DNA of 64,000 bases, taken from Tetrahymena elliotti 4EA (lineage: Eukaryota; Ciliophora; Oligohymenophorea; Hymenostomatida; Tetrahymenidae). Shown here piece after piece: positions 36,543-49,371 of the stretch (positions within the stretch are counted from its first letter, which is position 1; each line of letters begins with the position of its first letter). Position numbers and translations under genes: made by a program. The stretch spans positions 425,890 to 489,889 of the forward strand of contig JH720339.1 in NCBI GenBank assembly GCA_000231825.2, written 5' to 3'. Below the pieces are notes generated by a model. It was not told where the DNA came from and ran no database searches. It saw only the letters and a program-made list of their open reading frames with translations.

Positions 36543-39500
36543 ATGTTTAGGTAATTAGTTTCTGTTAATTTATATAAACGAAGTTATCTAATTCTATTAT
36601 ATTTTATTTATAGGAAGAACTAATAAACTTATTCTTATAATTATGAAAACTACAATTCTACTTAAGACAAAAATAATAGTGAATTAAATGAAAAAAATAA
36701 CTATTATTATCAAAATTCTTAGAGTAATTTTAGAAATTCAAGCTAAAGAAATGATTATCATTCAGAAAGATAATCATAAGACAATTCGTAATACTTTCTT
36801 TTGACAAATTTTGGTTTAACTTTTAAATTTTAGTAGTAATATAGGTTCTGAAAGAAGCTTTGGAGAGCAACAAAACTATTAATCTTATTACAATGATTAT
36901 AGCTAAAGAAGTAGTAAAACTAATCCAGAAAAGGATTTAGGAAATAAAAAAGGATAAAGTTAATACAGTAGCAATAGCTTATAAGTAAGTGATAAAAATT
37001 ATTTTAAAAATGATAGTAATTAAACAAGTGCTATGCCATCAATTGATAATTTATATGAAGGATACTCTAAAAAATCTTATGGTTTAAGTATTAAAAAAAA
37101 GTAATCGTTAATTTTTAAAAACGAGTTATTTTATCAAGAATTTATTTAATTTTAGTAAATAGTTCTATGAATAATATGGAAATGATTCAAAGAAAAGCAA
37201 TAACTATGAAGATTATGTTAAAGAGTAACTTATTATAATTCTACTAAATATAACAAAGAAGCATTAAATAAAATTGAATAGTTCTCCTTAGAATAAGAAA
37301 GGAAACACAAATGATAATTAATATGACTTTTCATTTGAAAAAAAATAGAAAAAGAAAAATAGTGATGATGGTTATGGTCTAGACCTTGAAAGTAAAATTT
37401 AATGTTTTTTCAATCAAATTGATTATTTATTTTATCTAAATTTAAATAGATTCATCTTCAAATTAAACATCTTAGAGAGATTTATTTGAGAATCAGAATG
37501 GCTATGATGTGTCAGATGGTTAAAGTGATGACTCCTTAAATATTAGTGATTTAGAGGATGAAAATGAACTTAGAGTTAAAAGATATCAATCTAAGTTAAG
37601 ATTTGAAAAGAGATTACAAGTTGAATAATGTAATTTTATTTGTAAATAAATTTAACAAAAATTTATCATTTTAATAGGGGAAATTGAATACTCTTACAAA
37701 AAGTTTAGAGCAAATATTAATTAAATAATGAAGAAAAAGCAAATTAATTTGAGAACTATTTTTAGATAGTTTGATACTGATAATGATAATTTTATTTCTT
37801 ATATTGATTTTTGTAGAGGTATTATTAAATTAAAAGTATAATCCTTTGGTTTTAAAAGCAATTATAAATGTATTAAAAGGATTTAGCTAAATCAATAGTA
37901 AGAACCATATATATTTTAATTTGGAGGATTTTGATTTAATTACTTGTTTGTTTGAAAGATTGGACATAGAAAAATAAAAGAAAATATCTTTTGATGCTTT
38001 TAGACAAGCCATTTATAAAAACAAAGAAGATAAACTTTAAATAAAGAATTTGCTAAATAAAATAAGAGTTCATTTTAATCAGAAGGACAAAAGTAATCTA
38101 AATTAACTCTTTACAGAATTTGATAATGATAAAGATGGATTCATTTAATTCAATGAATTCAAGTAGATAATGCTGAAGTTTGAACTAGAGCCGAAAGAAA
38201 TAGATGTAAGAAAAAGAAAGTATTCAACTACTTATTTTATTTTTATAAATAGGATCTATTTATTCATTTTGATAAGCTTAAAAAAAATGAAATTGCTTAT
38301 GAGGAATTTTAAAAAGTTTTATTTGAAGATTATATGATTTAATCAAATATTTCAAATACAATACAAGAATACATTGGAGAAAAAGCGATGTCTTTAAGAC
38401 AACTTTATGATAGTTTTTGTGAAATAGAAACAAAAGAACTAAAAATAGGCTAATATGTAAAATTGATGAAACAAATTGGATTCAAATATTAAGATTCAAT
38501 TATTGAAGAAACTTTTGATTTTTTTGATGCTGATAAAAGCGGATCAATATCTTATCAAGAATTTGAATAGGTTATTTATGAGAAAGATACTTCCTAAAAT
38601 CAAAATAATATCAGTAGAATCTCTGTTATCCTTAGGTCCATAAGAAGATAAACATTAACAAAGGGTATTGATATATGCTTAAAACTAAGGGCAGTTAACC
38701 ATAGGTCTAAAAATCGTTTAAATTTTAGCTCTTTTTGTGAATGTCTGAGAGATGTTAATGTTGATTTAAAATAGTTTGAAAAGGAAACTGTTTTTAAAGC
38801 TTACACTAAAGAGTAAATTAGATTATTTATTTTCTTAAAATCCAATTTAAAACTTTTAAAAATAATCTTCATTTTTCACTTTTCTAAGAAGGTTGAAATA
38901 TGTCTGCTTTGGTAGATATTTTTAAATAATTTTTACTATTTTGTTGACCAACAGGTTTTGATTGAGAGATATTTATTTTAATTAGAATTTACTTTAATTT
39001 CACAAATTTATTTTTGAAATATGAAATTATTTTGTTAATAAATATTTTTGACTAGAAATGAATAGGATTACTTAGATGTTGAAAAGATGATTGATGACTT
39101 ACAATAATAGAAGTTTGATATTACTTTTATAAGAGAAAGATTATTAGCAAATTTAAGAAGATTTAACTTAACATATGGGCAGCTATTCAGCTTTTTTGAT
39201 GATAATAAAAATGAGACCATAAATTATCAGGAATTTTGTTAATTGCTTGATGTTATTTAAGTTAGGCTCTCAACTGAGGAAAGCTTGGAGGCTTTTGCTA
39301 CTTTTGATATAAATTAAGATGGAGATATAACTTAAGATGAGTTTATTCGTGTCTTAGAAGGTAATTCAAAATTTCTTTTTTTTGAGTTGGTATTTAATGT
39401 TTTTTATAAAAAATAGGTAAAGAAGTTAACCATGAGATTAGGTTTGACTAAATGATGAATAATCTAAAAGTTTAGTAGAAAGCTTAATAACCAAAAAATT

Positions 39501-41522
39501 TAATTGAATTACTTGAGCATAAAGGTATCAAAGTTGAGGGACTTTAAATTAAAGATTTTATGAGTAAATTTTTTAATAAATTTTAAAGGTTAATAATATT
39601 TTACAAAAAAATTAGGTTAGAGTGTAAATATCATTTTTATTACATATAAAAAACCAACTAACAAGGTAATATTATGAAAAGGAGGATCAAAGAGACACTG
39701 TTAAATAGATACCACAAGACAGCATTTATTTTAACTTTAATTCAAATTCGATTTAAGGAAAAATTTTACAAAATTAGCTTTCTGAAATGTATTTAAAATT
39801 TGTGAAAGAAAAACCAAGTGATTTAAAAGAAGAATTTGATTTGAATTATGTGCTAGATTATATAATATTTAATATCCAATAATAGAATATAGATTTTATT
39901 CACGAGTTCATTAGAGCTGACGTTTAGCATTATTGTGTTTTAACATCTGTTACAGATTTTTAAAACATATTATAGAATATAAATATTTTCTTTACTAAAG
40001 AAATTATAGAATAGCTTTATCTCCTCTTCTTGAACTCTCAAAATTAATTTGAATATATTAAATTTTCTATGAATATTTACAATCCATTTTATCTATTTAA
40101 AAGAATATTCATTTATTAAATGCAAGTAAATTATTTATCATTTTTTATGAAATTAAATTTGAATAAAAATTAAAAGATAAAGAATTTTGGCTTAGCTGAT
40201 ATCATTTTATCAATTAAACAATTTAGTTAAGATAAAGATTAAAACAAAGATAGCTCTTATGAGGAAAATTTAAAAATAACTCCAGCTGATTTTGTTGACT
40301 ATTGCTTGCAAACATATTTAACATTTGACAAAAATAGCTTTTAATATATCTGGACAAAATTAAATCCTTCAGAAAATGAAAGTATAGGAATAGAAGATTT
40401 TGCATTAGGATTATAAATTCCTTTTAATTATCATCCTTTTATAGATATTTAAAATTTGGCAGAACACTAATTAGAAGTGATTAATGAGTTCTGTCATTTG
40501 ATGGCTAAAAGCTCATAAGATAAAAATGTTAATGTCATAGAGTTATTTTTATATTTTGATAAAGAATGCTCATTTAAATTAAATAATGCTTGCATTTTGT
40601 AAAAAATTGCAAATATTCTTTAAGTAAAAAAATTTCCAACTTTAATATGAAGATTGATAATATTTTTATTAAAACATAAAGATTAGGATGTCTAATTTGG
40701 AAATAAAAGCTATTTATACTTATCTCTCATAAAGTGATCCTTGTGGTTATATGCCCTATATAGAAATTGTTAAAAAAACTTAGCTCTCTCATATCTATTT
40801 AAAGAGTATCCTTATTATTTTTTTGAGAATGGAAAATTGGACTTTGAGATAATTTTTTGATCATTTTTAAAAGTATTTTAACTTACTTATTTTTCTAATT
40901 AATTATATTAATTAAAATATATTTATTTTTTAGAGAAAATATATGGGACTTATAAATACTAAAATAAATAATTGGATATGCTAAAATAAAAAATTTATCA
41001 AAAGATATTGAAAAAACTTTTAAAATATGGTCAAATAATAAAGAAAGTATTAATATAACTGATTTAGAAAAAATTCTAAACATTCAAGAAAATTAGAGCT
41101 CTAAATAAATAGAAATAGATTTTTTAAATAAATAGAACATGAACATAAAGAATTATATTCACTTAATTGATGTTGTTCCTTCTTCAAATCCCAATCATTA
41201 CTTATATTACTATATTAATGAGCCAACTACTGAGTTTTTGTATAACTAAAAGAAAATTCTTTAGCTTGGAGAGTAATTTGAAATGGAATAAAGGAAAAAG
41301 GAATTTAGAGGTGGAATATTATCAGAAGAAGAAGAATTGAATATTGCAAGAGCAGCTTCTATTCTAACATAATCTACAGCTAAAAAGGGAAGTGGAGATA
41401 ATTTTCCTATGGTCAGAAGTAGGTAGAGCACTTTACAAACACCAAGAAAAAGCATTTAAATTTAAAATCCACTCAATTAGTCAAGAAAATAATCAAGCTT
41501 TTTTTCTAAATTTAATAAATGA
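36543..41522 (+). CDS. Multi-EF-hand protein with low-complexity N-terminus
   Basis: Predicted Ca2+-binding protein, about 1,358 aa from 14 exons. The proposed first exon is only 8 nt (ATG TTT AG at 36543-36550), followed by 36614-36787 and so on to 40934-41522. Residues 1-300 are rich in Asn, Ser, Tyr and Gln with acidic patches. EF-hand loops follow near 37765 (DTDNDNFISYIDF), 38115 (DNDKDGFIQFNEF), 38520 (DADKSGSISYQEF), 39190 (DDNKNETINYQEF) and 39300 (DINQDGDITQDEF). The C-terminal 550 residues look like degenerate EF-hand pairs without full loops, then a basic Ser/Thr tail. There is no kinase domain. It begins 223 bp after the giant EF-hand gene, on the same strand, and repeats its EF-pair style, so the two may be relatives. 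The microexon start needs transcript support. Confidence 0.8.
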
Positions 41523-42291
41523 AATTAAAAAATTTTATTTCTAATTTTATAGCTTTATTAATTAATTGAAATCAAAATAATTTAATGTTTTTACTAATGT
41601 TACAGAAACTATAATTATTAGAATTTACTATTTATTCGAAGTCTGTTGGTTTTTGATGTATCAATTAATTTATTTGTGAAAAAATATGTTAAGATAGATA
41701 TATCAAAATTTTAGAAAAGCTTTAAAATAATAAAAACATATTTCATTGTCTATGAAAGTTAAATTTTCTCTTTTGCAAATAGTAAAAAACTTTAGTCTAT
41801 ATTTTACTAACTCAATTAATACTCTATTACAACACTAAAATTTCAATTGAAATATTCTTAATTTATGGATTAGCAATACTTTAAAAAAAGATGAAATTAA
41901 ATAATTTTTTATACTACTCATGAAATTAAAGGATTGAAAAATATTTAAAATATCTTAAAATGAAAATATAAAATTAATATACAATTTAATATCTAAGGTC
42001 ATTAATTTTTAAATCTTTTTTTAAATTAAACTTAGAAAAATTTATTAACAAAATAAATAAAATTAGAAAAAAAATCTATTTATTAAATTAGTTTATTATT
42101 AATATGAATATTTCTTTAGAGAAAGCTGGATAATTAGTTGTTGTTTATCCTTTCACAAACTTATTATTTTTAAATTCAGATAAGATTAAAGTATTATAAA
42201 TTTATTTAGATCAAAATTGTTTTATAATATTTTACACAATAAATACAAAGAGTGTTTTTAATATAAGTTAATGGTATATATATTTTTTAAT
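41523..42291. other. Convergent intergenic region
   Basis: Lies between two genes that end facing each other, so it holds both 3' UTRs and no promoter is required. AT-rich, with no polyadenylation element that stands out and no coding frame. Confidence 0.5.
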
Positions 42292-44942
42292 TCAAAATTC
42301 ACTAGCTACTGTTTTTCTGAAAGCATCACAAATTTTATGCTCCAAAACAGACATTAAATCAAAATCTACATTAAAGGGTGTTCCTTAGAGAGGATATTTG
42401 ACTTTATGTTTAAGAGTAAGAAGTCTAAATAAGAAAATAATGTCTTTGTTTTTCTCTTCTGAGCTTGTTTTTAATTTTTGCTCTATTGCTTAATTTAATG
42501 TACTTTCTATCCATTTATTTGCTAGATCTCTTTCATCATTAGATTTACTCCAAAGTTTACTATTTTATAAAAATTATTTCGAGATTACTATCTACTTTAT
42601 TATTTTGTAATTTTATTTATTTACCCTGTAGAGATTGTTATCTTTGGTATGAGACCATCTGCAGGCCTTGATGCTTTCAGCTCCTTTAAATAATTTCTAA
42701 GGAGAATGATTAATTTATTATACATTTCTAAAACTATATTTAGCCCCTTAAATTATACTTTAAGCTCTCTCAAATTGATAGTAAATACAATGAGAGAATT
42801 ACTATTTTAATAAATTTTAAAAAAATAAAAGCTTTGAAATAATTAAATTACATTTTTTTATTGCTAGCTGAATCAATACTCCTCTAGTATAATTCGAACA
42901 AGATATCAACTGAACTTCTTCTTATGAAACCTGTGATTTCAATTAAGCTAGCTTTAAAATAATTTTGTATTTAAATGTATTCTATCAATTCATAAAAACT
43001 TACTTGATAAATTATTTGATAACATATTTTCTTGTTATTTATCATTCTCTTACTTTTTTTTTTCATCTTGTATACCAACTCCTCCCTTACGATTTTTTAT
43101 GGAGAGAGCAAATTTAGCCTTCCACATTTATAATATTAAATCTCTCATCCTCCTTCTTGTTGCATTTTCAGATAATTCTAATAGTTTATCAATTGTTCCC
43201 TTATCATTACCACTTTCTTATATAAAACTTGAAGCTCCTTAAATTTAGGATGCAGGTTCTTTAAATATTTTATTCATTATTTAATCTCCTTTTTAGCTTT
43301 AAGTAATATTTCTGCCACTGCCTGCCTAGCCACCTTTATTAATAGATTAATTATTTCCTCCTGCAAAACTTTAATTATTGTTTGCATAGCTTTAATTGAT
43401 ATTATTATTTCCTTAATTTGGATAGTTATTATTCTAATAACTTTGATTATTAGCATTTAATCTTCTATCATTAGGCATTTCATATTCTGAAGAACCTCTA
43501 AATTACCTATTTTCAATATAAGGATCCCCACTTTATTCAAAATGAACTCCTCTTCTTGCACTTCCATTAAATGGTTAACTGTCAACATTAAACTAATCAT
43601 GAACTAAACTACTTTCACCTTAATTCTAGGGTATCCTGTTATAATCACTTTGATTTAATGCTCCTCTAATATTTTCTTTGGATCCAGTTTCAAAGAAGGC
43701 ACCACTTTAATTAGGTTTAATTTTACTCAACTCATAATTCTTTATTTAATAAAAAATTAAAATATATTCTTGCATTATAACATTTTATTTTACTCTATCT
43801 AGAACTTCTTTATTAAGAGATTGTATTTCACCCAAATAAGCTCTCTTTTATTCAGTATTTTTAAGTAGTAACATATCTAATTCTTTTACTTTATTCTTCA
43901 AATGTTAAATTTCTTCATTTTTCAAAGAGTTATTATCAGAGTAAGTACGTTCTATTTATTCAATTCTAATCTACTTCTCTCTCAATTCAGCTTCACTTTT
44001 AGACCTTAAATTATCTAAGCTAAAACGCAAGGCTCCTGTTTCTTCTTCAAGTCTTCTTTTAATTTCAATCAAATCGTTTACTTTACGTCTCATTTCAGAT
44101 AGTTCCTATATAATGAATGAAAATATATATAAAAATACAGCAAAATTTAATAGAGTAAATCGATTACAATATTTTTATCATTAAGCTAAGATGTTAAACT
44201 CTAAATGTCATAGTGATACTTTTTATCACCTTCTTTTAATCTTGTTACATTCACTTCTTTATCCATAGTCATATTTTGAATTTCATTCTTTTTAATTTAA
44301 ATATTATTAAATTTTCATTATTACCTTACTTAATAATTTTTTTTACAAACAAGTTAGCATTTTTATCATTTTACTAATCAAATTTGACAGATAAATCTGC
44401 ATTTGCTGTCTATATTTGCTATTAATAAAATTAAAAATATTTAAATACTCTCTAAAAGTGTAAGAATGTTACATGAATATACTTTTGTTGATCTAAATAA
44501 ACTATATACATACGCTTTAATGTGTCTTTATATGAAACTGATTCTGCTATAACTCTGTTTACTTCACTTTTTAAAAAATTATTCTAAAAAAATTTTTAAT
44601 TTGGAATCAAGCTGCTAAAATGTATAAAAATAATCTTAATTACTTCATTAACTAAAGTATCTATTTCTATCATTTAAGTTTATATGGTGTTCTCCCTTTC
44701 CTAAATTAAAAAAAAAATGATTTTTATAAATCTAGAGCATAAATTTAATATTTACTCTCAGGTAAGTTCTCATTTTTTCCATCTCAATATGATAATGTTG
44801 TTCATCAATAAAAACCTCTCTTACTTCTTAAATAGCAGGTAATGGTTCTCTAAAATTTAATTAAAAGACTTTAGATTCAAATAGCAGATCATATAAAAAC
44901 TTACGATAAGTAATGCCCGACAGGAGGGTATAAGTTTTACAT
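42292..44942 (-). CDS. Coiled-coil protein with Q/N-rich middle, unknown function
   Basis: Not assigned to a named family. Eleven phase-consistent exons give 694 aa, starting MQNLYPPVGHYLSEPLPAIQ at 44942. Residues about 40-300 are long coiled coil (KVNDLIEIKRRLEEETGALR, EEIQHLKNKVKELDMLL). A Gly/Asn/Gln-rich linker follows (for example NQSFAGGNNQSINKGGQAGS). The C-terminal 270 residues are a more ordered helical part (LIEITGFIRRSSVDILFELY, LREL, LEMYNKLIILLRNYLKELKA) ending DAFRKTVASEF. There is no membrane segment or signal peptide. The layout, a short conserved head, a coiled-coil rod and a folded tail, recalls cytoskeletal or ciliary scaffold proteins, but that is inference. Several introns (44288-44346, 42952-43003) were placed by choosing the only in-phase joins, and alternative choices hit TGA. 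Confidence 0.8.
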
Positions 44943-45996
44943 TTTTTAGATAAATTTAAATTAAAATATAACAAATTATTTAAAGATTTGCACTGATTTA
45001 TTTATTTGAATTAGACTTATTGAAAAAATATCTAGTTTTTTTATTAATTATTCAAATTTTATCTTTTTCAAGCTATTATTCAAAATATTTACAATACAAT
45101 ACAAGCGATCAAACAAATATAATTTATAAAATCTATGATTATTACTGTTCATCCAACTAATCAATTTGCACAAAAATCTTATTAAAAATTCAAAAATTTT
45201 GAAATCAGAAAAAGGAATTTAAATTTTAAATGTAAAATCATTCTGTAATTACCATTAATTATTCTAAAATAATTCTAATTTTTATTTTAAAAAACTAACA
45301 TTAAATCAGCTAAAAATATCAAACAAATATAAAAGGTAAAAATATGAGTTAATTAAAAAAATATTATATTCTTTTAATAAAGTGTCTTCAAATTACTGCA
45401 AAAGTTAAAATAAGCACTTTAATTTAGTGAAATTTTATATTAAAAGATTTCTCTTCAATCAGACTTAAGAAAAACTTAGCCTAAAATTAATATAATTTAT
45501 GCTTTTTAAAACCAAATAAAATATTATCATAGAAAACTTTAAATTTTATAAAATTAAACTTCAGTTAGTGTTAGTTAATTATTTACTGAAACTATTATGA
45601 GTAAATTAAAAGGAAGTAAATATTTTCTAAAAGTTAATTTTAAATTAGCAAGGAAAAATTAAATGAAGTAATTATTAAAACTGAAAATTCAACTATGATT
45701 AAATATAAATCACAGAAATGATATTTAAAACAAACAAATAAATAAAAATAACAAAGTCTATTTCAAAAATAATAAATTAATTTAAGCTATTCTTTAGAAA
45801 GATCAAGCAAAGCTAAAAGAAAATAAGCTCATTATTCTAAACTATTTTATTTATAAACAAAAGTACTAAAATTAAATTAGATAATTCTAATTAAGTTTTG
45901 AAGAATAAATTGTTTTGTTTATATGCATTCATTATTTTCTCAACAAATGGTTTTGAAAAAATTATATTAAATCTTGGGTTTGTTTAGGATGAATAA
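44943..45996. other. Intergenic, no feature seen
   Basis: About 1 kb of AT-rich DNA between two minus-strand genes. It holds the 5' flank of the coiled-coil gene and the 3' flank of the SR-type gene. No coding frame, RNA gene or repeat recognised. Confidence 0.5.
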
Positions 45997-48129
45997 TCAA
46001 CTGTTTTGAGGCTTTCCCATAATGTATGTATAGGATCTCTATGGGATACCAAATCCAACAAGAGAAGTATATAATTTTAAATCATTAATCAATATTTTTC
46101 CAACACCTTTAAATAATTTAAAATATTTCTTTGGTTTAATTAAAAAATAAATAATTTACTTGTTTTTTCAATTTGAATAAATTCATTTTCATTATCAGTG
46201 AATGTTGTTACTATTGGAAGTTACGATTGTTCTTGAGAATATGATCTAACATTGTTTCTTACACTATTATTATTTTACATATTTGGCTGATTATTTCCTA
46301 TCATTTTATCTCTATTAAAGTTATTAGCAATATTTTAATTTGGATATTTATTCTTATCGTGTTTAAATCTATCTGCTGAATTGTTTCTTGTATCTTCAGG
46401 ATTGCAACCTTTAATATTTTATTTTTTTTTACTATTTCTTTTCTAAATTTAAATTTTATTTACCTTTGCACCCACAATACTTACATCCATTTTTTGGTAA
46501 AGGAGTCTTTCTTACTTTCTCTGGTACTTAGCAAAGGCATGCCTAGAATTTTATTTATTAAAATTTTTAAATTAATCAGAAACAATATTATGAATTACTT
46601 TTCCTGACTTAGAGAAGGCCTTAAGGCATTATTTACAGCACCCATTTTTCATTTCGAAATCTTATTAGTGGTGATGATTTTAGTTATAATTATTGTAATT
46701 TTATTAATTATAATTATCATTATATGAATGATTATCTTAAACTTTCGAGTTGTTGGACCTCACATCACTATTTTTTCTTTTAATTTTAGAATTAGATAAA
46801 TTGTTTGCTTAGTTCTATATTTCATCTTCTTTGGAGCAACCTTTACACCCACATGTCTAGCAACCAGACATACCAATAGAGCTTCTTCTTTAACTAGCAG
46901 GTACAACACAAATGCATGTTTTACCACCCTTATCGTTCTTTTTACATCTATTACAACACTTTATCATGAATAAAAATTAAATTATAAATATCATAAAAAA
47001 TATTAATTCATACTGTGTATTATTTCTCTCTTCTCCCTTTAGAAGTGCTTCTACTTCTGCTTCTGCTGCTTCTTTTACTCTTCTTTTATCTTTTAAAATT
47101 TTTTAATCAAAAATATTTTTTTAATAAAAATAACAAACAATTAAAAAATAAGAATTTTATATTTAAAATAAAAATTATTATCCTATATATTTACCTTCTA
47201 GATTTAGACTTACTGTCTGGACTCCTAGAATATGAATAGTAACTTCTATGACGACTATCATTATTAGATCTGCTTCTAGATCTTTTTGATCTATGACTTG
47301 ATCTCTTTCTATTTTTATGTGAATCTCTACTATCTGATCTATTTCTACTATGATGATCTTTAGACTTTTCCTTATCATTCTTAGATGTAGAATTTGTTCT
47401 ATTTGATTAATTATTTTCTACTGATTTCTCCTATTTTGTATCTATGTTTTTTCTCTTTTTAATCTTTATACTATTATCTAATTCTTCACTGTCACTTTTC
47501 TTAACTGAGGCCTTTTTTTTATTTTGATCATCATCTGGATTTTATGTTTGTTTTTGATCATCTTTACTTTATGATTTTTTACTGCTGTTTTTTTTATTAT
47601 CATCTTCTTATTCATTAAACATGTCGTTAATGTCATCCTAACCTTCTTCTTACTCGTCCTCATCTTCATCTTCATCATCTTCTTATTAATCTTGCTCTTC
47701 CTCACTAATTTCAGAATCTGAATTATCAGAATTACCTATTTACCTATTTTTTTATAAACTAATGTTTGAATCAATTCAATTCATTCATTTTTGCTACTAT
47801 TTTTTATCAATTGAGCTTTAATCATCATATTAATCATTTTCATCAGCTTCTTGATCTTCATCATTTCCTTCTTCCTCTTCTTCATCGTATTCTTCTTAAT
47901 TTGGTTCTCCATCACTTCTACCTTCAGAATTTTCATTAGATACCTAATTATTATTGCTTTCATTTTCTTCTAAACCTTCTTCGTTTTGATCTGAATAAGT
48001 TTCTTGCTCATCTTTATTTGTTATTTAATTAGATTGCTTGTTAGAATTATTTTCATCATCGTACTCACCAAATATGTCATCAAAATCTTTCTTTAGGATA
48101 GAGTTCAATCCTTAATTTTATTCATTCAT
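45997..48129 (-). CDS. SR-rich nuclear-type protein with twin cysteine-rich motifs
   Basis: Predicted nuclear, RNA-related protein of 589 aa from seven exons (48129-47798, 47758-47195, 47089-47014, 46958-46599, 46542-46464, 46408-46160, 46106-45997). Residues 1-190 are extremely acidic (EEYDEEEEEGNDEDQEADEND). They are followed by Lys-rich sequence and a real RS region (RSSHRSKRSRSRS and SKRSSRSRSRSRSTS). Two copies of a cysteine motif then appear: CCNRCKKNDKGGKTCICVVP...GCQTCGCKGCSKED (46958-46820) and CCKQCLKAFSKSGKACLCQVP...GCKYCGCKGCNPED (46647-46393). Consensus: CCxxCxxxxxxxGKxCxCxVP, 12 or 13 residues, GCxxCGCKGCxxED. This would suit zinc binding. The first copy is uninterrupted within exon 4, whereas two introns cut through the second, so the copies are not a recent duplication. 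The tail is Asn-rich. No named family was recognised for the Cys motif. Confidence 0.82.
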
Positions 48130-49371
48130 TTTTTTTATTTTAGTAACTATTTCTTACTAATTTTATAAATATTTGTTAATATTTGCCTGTTGAAAAAATC
48201 AAATATTTTATTTTGCAATTGAGTCATCATGAATTGATGAAAGGGTAATTTTAATCATTTATTTTGAAATGATGACTATAAAATGAATCATCTTAACCAA
48301 AATACTTTGCTCTAAACTAAGTATAAGTCTACCTTTTTATAATGCTGATAAAGTAATAGATGCTTGCTATATAAAATCTAAATCTAAAATGAAATTTTGT
48401 AAATTTTTTTGTTGAAATCAATTATAAATAATAAATTTAAGTAATTAAGATTTTGTATGTGAAATTAATTGTTTCTAAAATCCATAAATAATTTTCCAAA
48501 TAGTGATAGATACTTTATAAGCACTTATTATAATTATTTAAAGCATATCATATCTCTAATTTAAAAAAAAACACTTTAATTTTTTTTAAATATTAAATAA
48601 AAACTTATTAAAATTATTTTTTTTGTTTTGTAATTTTTATTTTTTATTTCAAAATTTTATGATTGAAATAAAAATTTTTAAAGAACTTATGTTTAATTGT
48701 TAGAATATTTTCCAATTTCATAAAAAAATATTTCTAAATCTTTATCTGTTGATTGAAGAAAATATTAACAAAAAAAATCTTGATTAAGAAGAATATTATT
48801 TTTTTTAAATCATAATAAATAAAAAAACTTATTTAGCCATTGATAACCAAATGATAGAAAAATATATCAGTATCAAAAAATATTATTTTTTAAAGGCGAG
48901 AATTGATAAACATCAGTTATTTAGAAAAGGTTTATAAAAAATAGTTATTTTGTTAAAAATAATTTGAGTTGCTCCAATTTAATTATTTTTTTTATAATAA
49001 ATTTAAATTTCTTTCTTTATTAAAATATTTTACAAAAATAAGAAAAAAATATGTCTAGAACATTTTTTATTAATAATCTGTTATTGATATTAACAAAATA
49101 ATAAAATTTTTAGCTAAATAGAATGAAGATAATAAATAGTAAAGGTGTATATTTGATTTTTGGTGAAACAAGAAATATATATTGATGAAATTCGTATATA
49201 ATAAATACACTCGAAATGTATAAGAGTCTCACTAAAATCTAGAATTGCTGATAAATTTAAAGTAGTCATGGAATTTGTTTGTAATGAGAATTTTTAACTT
49301 TAACATTAGATATTGATTTTAAATTCATTTTCATAATAATTCCCACACCATTTTTAGTTCATATGTATCTA
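48130..49371. other. Intergenic, no feature seen
   Basis: About 1.2 kb of AT-rich DNA with long A/T runs, between minus-strand genes. No coding frame or RNA gene recognised on either strand. Confidence 0.5.

Noticed and set aside
47178..47963. Open frames rich in Lys, Met and Ile that overlap the SR-type gene on the same strand
   Set aside because: They read the same GAT/GAA/AGA-rich DNA in other phases. The acidic and Arg/Ser frame is the coding one because it splices consistently from start to stop.
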